A stretch of 64,000 bases of DNA from Bradyrhizobium sp. CCBAU 53421 (GCF_015291625.1 NZ_CP030047.1:3844001-3908000); one strand, 5' to 3'; shown: positions 1 to 8,113, counted from the first letter of the stretch. Notes: generated by a model from the letters alone, not told the origin. Numbers and translations are program-made.

Positions 1-77
1 CCTCATACGCGTCCTGACTGCGGCGCGGATTATGATGCGTACGCGCCCGAGGGAGGGGATTCCAGACATCTGCGCCC

Positions 78-383
78 TTATGAGTGGACGCCATAACCGC
101 CGGGCTTGCGCGCCGATGCGGGCAGCGGGGCGTCGCCGAAATCGAGCGTCGAGCGTTGGACGATCGTGCCGCGCTCGTCGATGACAAGGCGGAAACGGCG
201 GTGTTCCGAGAAGAAGGTCAACCGATGTCGACCGGCATCGTTGTCGACCCCTCGTTCCGACAGCGTCGTGATCTTGCCGGATCGCATTTGGTCCTGCAGC
301 AGCGACACAGTGATGCCGAGGCCGTCGGCGACGATATCGGCATCGACCTCGAACGTGCTGTCAGTGAATGCAATCGTCGTCAT
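78..383 (-). CDS. DUF6522 family protein
   Basis: A 101-residue soluble protein of unknown biochemical role, with no signal peptide, membrane segment or cysteine. The start is the ATG at 383, which overlaps the stop of the upstream Rrf2 regulator by four bases (ATGA type), so the two are probably translationally coupled. A longer reading from 533 would run through the regulator gene and is rejected. I match it to DUF6522 from the N-terminal FEVDADIVADGLGI stretch and the later HRLTFFSEHRRFRLVIDE stretch. Co-transcription with an NsrR-like regulator, next to a globin, suggests a role in the nitric-oxide or respiratory response; that is inference from context only. Confidence 0.75.
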   Translation of the reverse strand: MTTIAFTDSTFEVDADIVADGLGITVSLLQDQMRSGKITTLSERGVDNDAGRHRLTFFSEHRRFRLVIDERGTIVQRSTLDFGDAPLPASARKPGGYGVHS

Positions 384-802
384 GATGCCCTTTCGGGACG
401 CGGCAGGTAGGCACATTCGGCAAGCGTGGTTCCGTCGAGCTCGCGCATGAAGGCCTCGCGGGCCGCCGCGAGCCTTGCTTTCAGCCGGCAGCGCGGCAGC
501 AGCACGCACTCGCCGCCATCGTCCCTGAAGCATTCGACCAGTGCGCTGCCGCCCTCGAGCGCGCGCACCACCTCGCCGAGCGTGATCGCCTGCGGGGCGC
601 GCGCCAGCGAGAATCCGCCACCTGCGCCGCGCTGGGTCGCGATGAAGCCGGCCTCGGCGAGATCGCGCACCACCTTGGCAAGGTGATTGCGGGAGATGCC
701 GAACTCGGCCGCGATCTCGCTCGTGGCAAACGAGCGGTCCGGCTCGCCGGCTACCCGCATCAGCGCGCGGAGCGCAAAATCCGTGAATGATGTCAGGCGC
801 AT
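380..802 (-). CDS. nsrR: Rrf2 family NO-responsive repressor (NsrR-like)
   Basis: A 140-residue Rrf2 regulator. It opens with the family start MRLTSFTDFALRALM, followed by a winged helix-turn-helix (about residues 25-65) ending in the glycine-rich wing RGAGGGF. Three cysteines, C91, C99 and C105, lie where NsrR binds its iron-sulfur cluster, so it probably senses nitric oxide and derepresses targets. It diverges from a truncated haemoglobin gene, and the 83-bp spacer holds a 25-bp palindrome of the NsrR type, suggesting control of both the globin and itself. The DUF6522 gene overlaps its stop. The family is certain; NsrR rather than IscR or RirA is likely from cysteine spacing and context. 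Confidence 0.85.
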   Translation of the reverse strand: MRLTSFTDFALRALMRVAGEPDRSFATSEIAAEFGISRNHLAKVVRDLAEAGFIATQRGAGGGFSLARAPQAITLGEVVRALEGGSALVECFRDDGGECVLLPRCRLKARLAAAREAFMRELDGTTLAECAYLPRPERAS

Positions 803-848
803 GGAAGCCCTTCGAAATCGGCGCTTGGCGGATCCGCTATAGCAGTCT

Positions 849-873
849 AAATGGGTATTTGAAATACCTATTT
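849..873. promoter_or_regulatory. NsrR-type operator palindrome
   Basis: Twelve-base arms around a single central G: AAATGGGTATTT at 849-860 and AAATACCTATTT at 862-873, with one mismatched pair. It resembles the 11-1-11 architecture of NsrR sites, with ATTT/AAAT facing the centre. It sits 13 bp before the globin ATG and about 47 bp before the nsrR start, so occupancy would block both promoters. Confidence 0.75.
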
Positions 874-885
874 AGGATGTGAGCG

Positions 886-1344
886 ATGACAGCAGCAGAG
901 CGCCGCGAGGAGATCACCGCGGAGATCGTCGCGCGGACCGGGATCACCGAGGCCATGATCGAGCAGCTGGTGCACGGATTCTACGCCAAGGTCCGCAAGG
1001 ACCCGATGATCGGGCCGGTGTTCGAGGCCAGGATTATCAATTGGGAGCCGCATCTGGCCCAGATGTGCGCGTTCTGGTCGTCAGTCGCGCTGATGACCGG
1101 TCGCTATCACGGCACGCCGATGGTCAAGCATATGAAGCTGCCCGTCGATGCCGCGCATTTCGACCGCTGGCTCGAACTGTTCGAGGCAACGGCGCATGAA
1201 CTGTGCCCGCCTGTCGCAGCACTTCATTTCATCGAGCGCGCGCGGCGCATCGCGTCGAGCCTCGAAATGGGCGTCGCCAGCGGGCAGGGCGTGATGCTGG
1301 GAGTGGGGGAGAGGTTTCGGCGACACAAGGCGGGAGCCGTATAG
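886..1344 (+). CDS. Group III truncated haemoglobin
   Basis: A 152-residue globin of the TrHb3 (Ctb-like) group, expected to bind haem and handle nitric oxide or oxygen in the cytoplasm. The diagnostic stretch is GRYHGTPMVKHMKLP, in which H82 is the probable proximal haem ligand, followed by HFDRWLELF. The early FYAKVRKDPMIGPVF segment is the B/C helix region. The ATG at 886 follows AGGA (874-877) at eight bases. It is transcribed away from the NsrR-like regulator across a palindromic operator, which suggests induction by nitrosative stress. Downstream is a palindromic intergenic repeat, not another gene of the operon. Confidence 0.92.
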   Translation: MTAAERREEITAEIVARTGITEAMIEQLVHGFYAKVRKDPMIGPVFEARIINWEPHLAQMCAFWSSVALMTGRYHGTPMVKHMKLPVDAAHFDRWLELFEATAHELCPPVAALHFIERARRIASSLEMGVASGQGVMLGVGERFRRHKAGAV

Positions 1345-1362
1345 TAGGGTCATCGGTCGCCC

Positions 1363-1448
1363 CGTCATTGCGAGGAGCGTAGCGACGAAGCAATCCATGC
1401 TTCCGCACATGCGGCTCGGTGGATTGCTTCGCTTCGCTCGCAATGACG
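1363..1448. repeat. Palindromic intergenic repeat, family A
   Basis: Long imperfect inverted repeat: CGTCATTGCGAGGAGCG... on the left (1363-1397) pairs with ...CTTCGCTCGCAATGACG on the right (1420-1448). It lies between convergent genes and could also end transcription. I know it as a common dispersed element in Bradyrhizobium-type genomes; only one full copy is in this window. Confidence 0.8.
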
Positions 1449-1463
1449 GCAGGCGACAGCGTG

Positions 1464-1862
1464 CTACGCCGTCACTGCACCTTCACTCCTCCGCAATCCG
1501 ACATATTGCAGCTCGGCGAACACGCCGGTGGCGATCGCCTGGGCGAGGATCACGATGGTCCCGAACAGGTTCGGCGATACGGTGCCCGAGAGCAGCAGCG
1601 CGATGCTGGCCAGCGTCCAGGCCGCGTTGCCGGCGACCACGAGGATCACGGGTCCTTTCGGCAGCGAGGTTCGCGCGGCGAGAAAGCCGACCAGCGCGGT
1701 GTAGGCGATCAGGAACAGCCCGGTCTCGCGCAGCAGCGCTTCCGGCAGGCCGAGCAGCGATGCCAGCGCACCGGCGTCGAGCACCATTGCTATGGCGGAT
1801 ACGCCGCTGAAGACCGCGTCGGCAAGCAAAGCGCGGCGCAGCAGCTGGGACGAATGGATCAT
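1464..1862 (-). CDS. Small four-helix membrane protein
   Basis: A 132-residue integral membrane protein with four predicted helices, at about residues 12-35, 45-63, 70-92 and 98-117, and a short basic tail. There are no cysteines and no obvious catalytic residues. The ATG at 1862 follows AGGAG at eight bases. A second small membrane protein starts upstream on the same strand (1894-2112), 31 bases away, so the two are probably one operon. Both diverge from an XRE/MmyB regulator at 2213 that is the likely controller. I do not recognise the family; a DoxX-like size and topology is possible but unproven. Confidence 0.75.
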   Translation of the reverse strand: MIHSSQLLRRALLADAVFSGVSAIAMVLDAGALASLLGLPEALLRETGLFLIAYTALVGFLAARTSLPKGPVILVVAGNAAWTLASIALLLSGTVSPNLFGTIVILAQAIATGVFAELQYVGLRRSEGAVTA

Positions 1863-1893
1863 GGCAGTGTCTCCTCTGGTTGGGATGGGTTGG

Positions 1894-2112
1894 TCAACGG
1901 AACAGGGACCGCAGCTGGCGCCAGAGCCGGAACGGACACAGCGCCCTGCCGACCCTCATCTCGACCGCATAGACCTGCGCGAACACGAACAGGCCGGTGT
2001 GGTGCACCAGCGGCTGCGGCATGTTGAGCGAGCGCGCGAGGAGCCAGGTGGCCAGATGGACCAGCCACGGGATCAGGACGGCGATGGCGCGGATAAGGGA
2101 CAGCATCAGCAT
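1894..2112 (-). CDS. Small hydrophobic protein
   Basis: A 72-residue protein beginning MLMLSLIRAIAVLIPWLVHL: one strongly hydrophobic helix, then an amphipathic segment and a basic tail rich in Arg. I chose the ATG at 2112 because AGGAG lies six bases upstream; an in-frame ATG at 2118 touches the Shine-Dalgarno. The stop at 1894 is 31 bases before the next gene on the strand, implying co-transcription with the four-helix protein. It faces the divergent XRE/MmyB gene across a spacer with an ATTAC-N7-GTAAT palindrome. Function unknown. Confidence 0.6.
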   Translation of the reverse strand: MLMLSLIRAIAVLIPWLVHLATWLLARSLNMPQPLVHHTGLFVFAQVYAVEMRVGRALCPFRLWRQLRSLFR

Positions 2113-2160
2113 GGTCATCTCCTGTGCCGTGGAAGATGAGCCGGCCCGCGCGCCAATTCG

Positions 2161-2177
2161 ATTACCTCGGGCGTAAT
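2161..2177. promoter_or_regulatory. Candidate operator in divergent spacer
   Basis: Inverted repeat ATTAC-N7-GTAAT between the small membrane protein operon (minus) and the XRE/MmyB gene (plus). Its position fits autoregulation plus control of the divergent operon. The arms are short, so the call is tentative. Confidence 0.4.
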
Positions 2178-2212
2178 GGAACGGGCGAATTTCGCATGGT
2201 AGGTTTTGCACC

Positions 2213-3037
2213 ATGAACGCACATGCATCCATGGCGCGGGCCGAGCCCGCAAAACCCGTCCTGATCGGCGAACACCTGCGCGAGTGGCGGCAGCGCCGCC
2301 ATCTCAGCCAGCTCGACCTTGCCGTCGATGCCGAGGTCTCGGCGCGGCATCTGAGCTTCGTCGAGACCGGCCGCTCGGCGCCGTCGCGCGACATGGTCCT
2401 CAAACTGGCGGAGCGCCTCGACGTGCCCCTACGCGAACGCAACGTGCTGCTGGTCGCCGCGGGCTTCGCACCCGCATTCCCACAACGCTCGCTGGACGAT
2501 CCCGCCCTGAAATCGGCGCGCGAGGCGATCAATCTGGTGCTGAAGGCGCACGAGCCCAATCCGGCGCTGGCCTATGACCGGCACTGGAATCTGGTCTCTG
2601 CCAACCGCATGGTGGCGCCGCTGCTCGAGGGCGTGCCGCAGCGGCTGCTCGGCCAGCCCTTCAACATCCTGCGGCTGGCCTTCCACCCGGAGGGCCTGGC
2701 GCCGCGCACCGTGAACCTCGCGGAATGGGCCGCGCATCTCCTGGAGCGGCTGCATCGGCAATGCGAGGCCACGGCTGATCCGGAGCTGCTCAAGCTGTAC
2801 CAGGACCTGAAGTCCTATCCGATCCCGGCGCGGTCGGCTCCGATCACCACCGACAACAACGTCGCACTTCCGTTCAAGCTCCGCCTCGATGGCGAGATCC
2901 TGAGCTTCATCTCGACCACCATGGTGTTCGGCACCCCGGTCGACATCACGCTGCAGGAACTGGCGCTGGAGACGTTCTTTCCGGCCGACGAGCTGACCGC
3001 CGAGCGGATGCGGCAGATGGCAGCGGCTATGGGCTGA
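2213..3037 (+). CDS. XRE/MmyB-type transcriptional regulator 1
   Basis: A 274-residue regulator. An XRE helix-turn-helix covers about residues 18-75 (LREWRQRRHLSQLDLAVDAE, then SARHLSFVETGRS, the recognition region). It is followed by the MmyB-like ligand-binding domain (about 105-270), with the family stretches YDRHWNLVSANR and, near the end, FGTPVDITLQELALETFFPAD. MmyB domains are PAS-like and thought to sense small hydrophobic ligands. It is divergent from two small membrane protein genes, its probable targets, and a paralogue follows 54 bases downstream in the same orientation. The ATG at 2213 has no strong Shine-Dalgarno. Confidence 0.9.
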   Translation: MNAHASMARAEPAKPVLIGEHLREWRQRRHLSQLDLAVDAEVSARHLSFVETGRSAPSRDMVLKLAERLDVPLRERNVLLVAAGFAPAFPQRSLDDPALKSAREAINLVLKAHEPNPALAYDRHWNLVSANRMVAPLLEGVPQRLLGQPFNILRLAFHPEGLAPRTVNLAEWAAHLLERLHRQCEATADPELLKLYQDLKSYPIPARSAPITTDNNVALPFKLRLDGEILSFISTTMVFGTPVDITLQELALETFFPADELTAERMRQMAAAMG

Positions 3038-3091
3038 ACGAATCGATGCGCCCGCTTTGCAGCGCGGGTCGCCTGGCTGCATAATCCGTTC

Positions 3092-3919
3092 ATGAGCACC
3101 CATTCGGCGCCGGCCCGCGGCGCGCGACCCCATCCCGTCGGCGACCTCCTGCGCGATTGGCGCGGGCGACGCGCCATGAGCCAGGCCGACCTTGCGTTCG
3201 AGGCGGGCATCTCGATCAAGCATCTGAGCTTCGTTGAAACCGGCAAGGCAATCGCGAGCCGGGACATCCTTCTGCAGCTCGCCGCAGCACTCGGCCTCTC
3301 GCTGCGCGATCGCAACGCGCTGCTGGAGGCGGGCGGTTTCGCGCGGCAATATGGCGAGCGCGATCTGGCGGCGCCGGAGATCGCCGACGCCAGGCGCGCA
3401 ATCGACCTGCTGCTACGGCGCCACGAGCCGTTTCCGGCCATCGTCACCGACCGGCAGTGGAACGTGATCGTGGCCAACCGCGCGGCGACCCGGCTGATGA
3501 CGATGCTGCTTGGTCCGGTGCGCATGCAGCAGCCGCTCAATCACATGCGGATGTTCCTGGCGCCGGACGAGCTGCGTCCCTTCGTCGAGAACTGGCCAAG
3601 CCTCGCCGCGGCGCTGATGGCGCGCGCACGTCACGAGGCGATGGCGGCGCCGCTCGACCTCGCGTTGCAATCGACATGGCGCGAATTGATGACGCTCCCC
3701 GACATTGCCACGCCGAAATTCAACGAAAGTGCGGCGCCGGGACCGCTATGCGAGGTGCGGCTGCGCAATGGCGACGTGACGCTCGGGCTGATCGGTACGG
3801 TGCTGACGCTCGGCACGCCGCAGGACGTGACGTTGCAGGAATTGCGCGTCGAGATGTTCATGCCGGCCGACGCGGCCTCCGAGGCCGCCCTGACGTCGCT
3901 TGCGGCTCAGGACGCCTGA
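3092..3919 (+). CDS. XRE/MmyB-type transcriptional regulator 2
   Basis: A 275-residue paralogue of the preceding gene with the same order: XRE helix-turn-helix (about 15-75, ISIKHLSFVETGKA) and MmyB sensor domain (about 105-272, TDRQWNVIVANR and LGTPQDVTLQELRVEMFMPAD). Lengths and the conserved end match, so the pair arose by tandem duplication and then diverged. The 3' end overlaps the convergent thioesterase gene by 13 bases. It may respond to a different ligand, or the two may compete at the same sites. Confidence 0.9.
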   Translation: MSTHSAPARGARPHPVGDLLRDWRGRRAMSQADLAFEAGISIKHLSFVETGKAIASRDILLQLAAALGLSLRDRNALLEAGGFARQYGERDLAAPEIADARRAIDLLLRRHEPFPAIVTDRQWNVIVANRAATRLMTMLLGPVRMQQPLNHMRMFLAPDELRPFVENWPSLAAALMARARHEAMAAPLDLALQSTWRELMTLPDIATPKFNESAAPGPLCEVRLRNGDVTLGLIGTVLTLGTPQDVTLQELRVEMFMPADAASEAALTSLAAQDA

Positions 3920-4704
3920 GCCGCCGCAGCGCGGCGTTCGAAGCTCATCGCTTGCATCACCTCGGCGAACGGGCCGCAGCGATCGCTCAGGGTCGCGGTC
4001 GTGAGCCCGGCTCCGCTTGTGCCGACGCGGGTGCGCGAGCGGATCAGGATCCAGTCGCCCTCGGGCGGACGAAAGAAATAGAGGCTGACCTCGGGATTGA
4101 TGAAGGTCCATTCGCGCATGTCCACGATCTGCGCGACGCCGCTGGAAAAGTCCGCCGCCTGCACCGCCTGCAAAAGCGGCGTGTTGAGCTCACCGGCGAC
4201 GAGCGGCACATCGAGGCGCATCCAGGCGGCGGCGGGGCCGGGCTTCTCCAGCGCGCCCTCGATCAATCGCACCGAGACATTCTGAAAATAGCGGCTCCAT
4301 TTCTGTGCAAAGGCGGGCGGCGGCGATCCGGTCTCGGGGGCGCGATCCTCGCTTGCGGGCGGCGAGAACGGATCGCGCGGCGATTCCTCGCCTTGCGCAG
4401 TCATCAGCGCGGTGCAGCGGCCGATCTCGGTGTCGCCGTCGAGCAGGCGCACCTGGACCGTCTTGGCCTTGCGGCCGTCCCGCAGGACGCTGGTTTCGAC
4501 CACGAAGGCGCGCAGGCCTGCCGGTCGCCACAGGTCGAAGGTCAGGCGGCGGACTGCGAAACCTGCGCGGACCGCCAGCCTTTCGACCTCGCGCGCCATC
4601 AGCGCGGTCGTGGCGCTGCCTTGCAGCATGTCCGGCGACCATGGCCCGCCGGCGTGCTCGGTGGCGCGAAACAGGGTGCCTTCGGGCTGGAAAATGGCGG
4701 TCAT
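3907..4704 (-). CDS. Acyl-CoA thioesterase-like (TesB/4HBT_3 hot-dog) protein
   Basis: A 265-residue protein with two fused hot-dog folds, as in TesB-type thioesterases. The N-terminal half has GGPWSPDMLQGSATTALMAREVE, typical of the 4HBT_3 family in which an acyl-CoA or related thioester binds. The C-terminal half ends in a region with PEVSLYFFRPPEGDWILIRS. The start is the ATG at 4704, with GGAG eight bases upstream; the longer reading from 4767 has no site. No catalytic residue is assigned, since this family lacks an invariant one I can name. It is convergent with the XRE pair and stands alone. Confidence 0.8.
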   Translation of the reverse strand: MTAIFQPEGTLFRATEHAGGPWSPDMLQGSATTALMAREVERLAVRAGFAVRRLTFDLWRPAGLRAFVVETSVLRDGRKAKTVQVRLLDGDTEIGRCTALMTAQGEESPRDPFSPPASEDRAPETGSPPPAFAQKWSRYFQNVSVRLIEGALEKPGPAAAWMRLDVPLVAGELNTPLLQAVQAADFSSGVAQIVDMREWTFINPEVSLYFFRPPEGDWILIRSRTRVGTSGAGLTTATLSDRCGPFAEVMQAMSFERRAAAAQAS

Positions 4705-4862
4705 CGGCGGGTCTCCGCGGGCTGTGGGAACAGGCCGATGTCTAGGAAGCGGGCGCTCTTCCCACAATAACCGCCGAGGTTATGTGATGCGAGACATGCG
4801 GCCGGCGGCCTTGTGTTGCTGAGCGGGGGCCTTACCTTTGGGACTTCAATCCGGAGGACGCC

Positions 4863-5528
4863 ATGAGCGATCTGAAGCCGCTTCGCCTCGATATCGTCTC
4901 CGATGTCGTTTGCCCCTGGTGCTATATCGGCAAGCATCGCATCGAGGACGCGCTCAAGCTGGTTCCCGACGTGCCGGTCGAGGTGCACTGGCGGCCGTTC
5001 TTCCTCAACAATTGGGTGCCGCGCGAGGGCATCAGCCGCGACGAATATCTCACCGCAAAATTCGGCTCGGTCGACGCCTACAAGGGCATCGCCGGCCGTG
5101 TGGTCGCGGCTGCGAATGAGGAGGGGCTCACCTACCATCCCGAGCTCGTCAAGCGGCAGCCCAACACGATCGACTGCCATCGGCTGATTCACTGGGCCGA
5201 GGCGGAGGGTAAGGCGGCCGAGATGAAGCAGCGGCTGATGGAGCTGTATTTCCGCGACGGCGGCGATCTCACCGACAGCAACGTGCTGGTGCAGGCGGCG
5301 GCCGATGTCGGGCTCGACGCCGACGACGTCCGCAAGCGTCTTGCCACCGACGAGGATGTGGCGCTGGTGTCCGCGCAGGCCCAGGAAGCCGCCGAGAAGG
5401 GCATTTCCGGCGTACCGACCTTCGTGTTCGCACAGAAATACGCGGTGTCCGGCGCCCAGCCGGCCGAACAGCTCGCCCGCGCCATCCGCCAGGTCTCGGC
5501 CGAGATCAACGCACAGGCGGCCGAGTAG
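4863..5528 (+). CDS. DsbA family oxidoreductase (FrnE-like)
   Basis: A 221-residue cytoplasmic thioredoxin-fold protein of the FrnE/DsbA-like group (2-hydroxychromene-2-carboxylate isomerase/DsbA clan). The active site C17-P-W-C20 is near the N-terminus, an alpha-helical insertion covers about residues 60-160, and the cis-proline loop GISGVPTFVF is near 182-191. There is no signal peptide. It probably acts on thiol-disulfide exchange or stress defence. AGGA precedes the ATG at 4863, and a rho-independent terminator follows the stop, so it is a single-gene unit. Confidence 0.9.
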   Translation: MSDLKPLRLDIVSDVVCPWCYIGKHRIEDALKLVPDVPVEVHWRPFFLNNWVPREGISRDEYLTAKFGSVDAYKGIAGRVVAAANEEGLTYHPELVKRQPNTIDCHRLIHWAEAEGKAAEMKQRLMELYFRDGGDLTDSNVLVQAAADVGLDADDVRKRLATDEDVALVSAQAQEAAEKGISGVPTFVFAQKYAVSGAQPAEQLARAIRQVSAEINAQAAE

Positions 5529-5546
5529 TCCGCAATCGCTTTCGAA

Positions 5547-5570
5547 AGCCCGGCTCCTGCCGGGCTTTTT
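5547..5570 (+). terminator. Rho-independent terminator
   Basis: AGCCCGGC (5547-5554), loop TCCT, GCCGGGCT (5559-5566), then TTTT. An eight-base perfect GC-rich stem directly after the FrnE-like gene. Confidence 0.9.
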
Positions 5571-5612
5571 CGTTTGCCCACACGCCCATTCCAGACAGTC
5601 AGGGAGACAACC

Positions 5613-6251
5613 ATGATCTATGAGCTGCGCACCTACACGGTACGTCCAGGCACCGTCGGCGAGATGGTGAAGGCGGCAAGCACGATCTCACGCGATATCC
5701 GTGCCGACAATTTCGGCAAGCTGGAAGGCTACTGGATCACCGAGATCGGCCCGCTCAATCAGGTCATGCACATGTGGAGCTATGCCGATCTCAACGAGCG
5801 GACCCGGCTGCGCGCGGAGCTTGGGAAAAATCCGCGCTGGACCGGCGAATACATTCCGGCGATCCGTCCGCTGCTGGTGCGCCAGGAGGTCCGCCTGCTG
5901 AATGCGATCATTCCGCCGGTGGCGCCGGCCACCAAGGGCAACATCTACGAATTCCGCAACTACCGCGCCAAGCCGCTCGGCGGCGTCAAGCAATGGCTCG
6001 ATCTGATCACCGGCGTGCTGCCGGAGCGCGAGAAATACTCCAAGATCGTCGGCCTCTGGCACACCGATTCAGGGCAGCCCAACGAGGTCTGCCACATCTG
6101 GGCCTATCCCGATCTCAACGCCCGCGCTGCTGCGCGCGGCGGCGCGATGAAGGATCCGGCGTGGCTGGAATTCCTCGGTAAAGGCACACAGCTGCTCGAG
6201 GAGATGCACTCGACCATCATGTTGCCGGCCCCGCACTCGCCGCTGCAATAA
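5613..6251 (+). CDS. NIPSNAP family protein
   Basis: A 212-residue protein made of two NIPSNAP (dimeric alpha/beta-barrel) modules. The first opens with MIYELRTYTVRPG and the second with IYEFRNYRAKPLGG near residue 112. Each module has the motif in which a Trp-X-Tyr-Pro/Ala-Asp-Leu stretch recurs (MWSYADLNER, IWAYPDLNAR). Family members are structural or ligand-binding, with no defined enzymatic activity. The ATG at 5613 follows AGGGAG at six bases; upstream in-frame codons run into the preceding terminator. A hairpin follows the gene, so it is monocistronic. Confidence 0.9.
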   Translation: MIYELRTYTVRPGTVGEMVKAASTISRDIRADNFGKLEGYWITEIGPLNQVMHMWSYADLNERTRLRAELGKNPRWTGEYIPAIRPLLVRQEVRLLNAIIPPVAPATKGNIYEFRNYRAKPLGGVKQWLDLITGVLPEREKYSKIVGLWHTDSGQPNEVCHIWAYPDLNARAAARGGAMKDPAWLEFLGKGTQLLEEMHSTIMLPAPHSPLQ

Positions 6252-6277
6252 AGCGAGCCTCGCCGAGAACGCTGGCA

Positions 6278-6315
6278 GAAAGCCTCACCCGATGCTTCCA
6301 TCGGATGAGGCTTTC
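6278..6315 (+). terminator. Hairpin terminator after NIPSNAP gene
   Basis: GAAAGCCTCA-CCCGATG, loop CTTC, CATCGG-A-TGAGGCTTTC: 16 paired bases, lacking a clean T-run. It lies 27 bases after the stop and is probably the operon end. Confidence 0.65.
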
Positions 6316-6883
6316 CAGGCAAGGGCATGCGCCGCCTGAGAAACAGCGCGCTGCGACGCTAGAAGGGCTAGCTGACACCAACCTGACGGCGGGAACCGAT
6401 TGTTTCCCGACGTGTCTGCATGGCTACGAAAAGGTAAACCATGGGCCGCGACGAAGGTGGCAACCTCGGTGCGCTGCCTTGCCGGTCCATCTGGCGCATA
6501 ACGAAAGCCGCGGCGGTCATGCGCAGCCTAACGATCCGCGCGGGCCCGTGTAAGGGCAGGGCTATCGCATATGGCGCCTGCGGGCTTCGGCAACGGACGT
6601 CTCCACGTCGTCACGGCCGGGCTATTGATGCGATAGCTGCTGTCCGAGGGGCGCGCTGCCAAAAAATCGAAAACAACCCCATGCAAAGTAGCCGGCGACT
6701 GCCGGCGTTCGACAAGGCGGCTTGACTCGTCGGGCAACTCAGTCGCATTCTTCCATTATTCCGAAATCGTCATCACCCGCGCATGGCGGAGATCCGGTAT
6801 TCCGGAGATCGCAGTGCTTGAATCGATAGGTCGCTGCGTACTGGATCGCCCGGTCCGATTGCCCTGCGTGTAAAAGGGCCGTG
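6316..6883. other. Intergenic stretch with decayed repeat sequence
   Basis: No convincing gene. A 94-codon open frame (6441-6725) has an arginine-rich composition and no recognisable domain. The part from about 6655 resembles sequence I associate with dispersed Bradyrhizobium intergenic DNA. The segment 6779-6870, ending in GCGTACTGGATCGCCCGGTC, matches the right half of the palindromic element at 34197-34297, so a decayed copy sits here. Confidence 0.5.
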
Positions 6884-8113
6884 TTATCCGGGCTTGCCGC
6901 GCCGATGGCGGATGAAGCGGACGACGCTGCGCGCGGCCTCGTAGGCCAAATTGTTCAGGGTCAGCGCGGCATGAACAGCGGTGACCAGCGGATCGCGGCG
7001 CCGCAGCGGCAGCAGCACATCGCCGATCGAAAAGCGGCCGCGCCAGATCGGGTCGATCATGGGATGGCCCGGCGCCGCGGTGGAATCCGCCGAATTGATC
7101 GCGGGATCGGCGCAGAGATGGCGTGTCAGCTCCAGCGTCAGTTGCGCGCCCGGCGAGTGCTTCGCAAAGCGCTCGTCGATGCCGATCTTGAAGAAGAACG
7201 CCCGGTCCTGGTGGCGCACCACGATGCCGCCTGCGACCGCCGTGTCGCCCGCATGCAGCGTCACGATCTCGCAGCGGCCGGCTTCGGCCAGCGCCGACGT
7301 CGCGCGGCGGATGAAGGCCGCGTCGCCGGCATGCTGGCTGAGCGCGGTGCCGCGCTGGCCCTTCCAGCCACCGGCTTCGAGCGCAAGGAAGGTCTCGAGC
7401 GCCGCCGCAACGCCGCGCGGCGTGCATGCGACGTCGAAGCGGACCGCGCCGTGGTCGGACAGGCGATGGCGCTGCCGGCGCAGCTCCTTCAGCTTCTTCG
7501 GCCCGAGCGCGTCGCGCAGCAATTCATCGGCGTCGCGCGTCGCATCGAGTTGCGCGCGCTGATAGCCGCTCAGCAGGCGCGGCTGCAAACCATCGCGCGC
7601 GAGCACCGCGCGGATCGCCGCCATGGCCGGGCCCTCGAGCGACATGGTGCGCAGGATCAGCGCGTGCGCGCCCGCATCGCGAGCCTGCTGCAGGATCTTG
7701 CCGGCGGCCTGCTCGGCGGCGTCGCGATCGAGCAACGGTGTGCACAGCGTGCCATAGGGTTCGGCGCCAACCAGTGCGGGCAGGGGGATCCGGTAGATCT
7801 TCCGCATCGGCACGACAGGCAGCAGCCCGATCAATTGCCCGGCATCGCCGGTGGCGCTGAGCAGCGCCGCGCCGGTGCGGCCGCGCGCGGAGGCATCGAC
7901 CGCCAATTCCCAGTCGGGCTGGTAGTAGCCATTGGGCTCGATCGCGCGCTCGGCTAGCGCCCGCCATGCGCCGATCGGTGCGGCCGACAGCGGCGGCAAC
8001 GCCCGATCGTCCGTGGCATCCTTGCGCGATGCACGGCGGATCATTGCCTGGTCAGCGATATCGGCCACGTCCCTGTTTCCCCGGTCCGCGAGGCTGATCG
8101 GCCTTGCGTTCAT
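6884..8113 (-). CDS. GNAT-fold acyltransferase (CelD/BcsL-like)
   Basis: About 409 residues. The C-terminal half is an Acetyltransf_6 (BcsL/CelD, FemAB-like) GNAT domain, about residues 195-345: a helix with GPKKLKELRRQRHRL, then AALETFLALEAGGWKGQRG and the beta-strand GGIVVRHQDRAFFFKIG. It probably transfers an acyl group onto a polysaccharide, peptide or lipid precursor. The start is uncertain. The ATG at 8113 gives MNARPISLADRG but has no clear Shine-Dalgarno; an in-frame ATG at 8044 is an alternative. No transporter or polysaccharide genes flank it. The next gene upstream is a TetR regulator on the same strand. Confidence 0.75.
   Translation of the reverse strand: MNARPISLADRGNRDVADIADQAMIRRASRKDATDDRALPPLSAAPIGAWRALAERAIEPNGYYQPDWELAVDASARGRTGAALLSATGDAGQLIGLLPVVPMRKIYRIPLPALVGAEPYGTLCTPLLDRDAAEQAAGKILQQARDAGAHALILRTMSLEGPAMAAIRAVLARDGLQPRLLSGYQRAQLDATRDADELLRDALGPKKLKELRRQRHRLSDHGAVRFDVACTPRGVAAALETFLALEAGGWKGQRGTALSQHAGDAAFIRRATSALAEAGRCEIVTLHAGDTAVAGGIVVRHQDRAFFFKIGIDERFAKHSPGAQLTLELTRHLCADPAINSADSTAAPGHPMIDPIWRGRFSIGDVLLPLRRRDPLVTAVHAALTLNNLAYEAARSVVRFIRHRRGKPG

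Noticed and set aside
1361..1450. Possible CRISPR repeat
   Set aside because: A single palindrome with no regularly spaced repeats or spacers; it is an intergenic repeat.
6441..6725. 94-codon frame in the intergenic stretch
   Set aside because: There is a weak AAAGG upstream, but composition is Arg/Ala-rich, no domain is recognised, and its 3' part resembles dispersed intergenic sequence.
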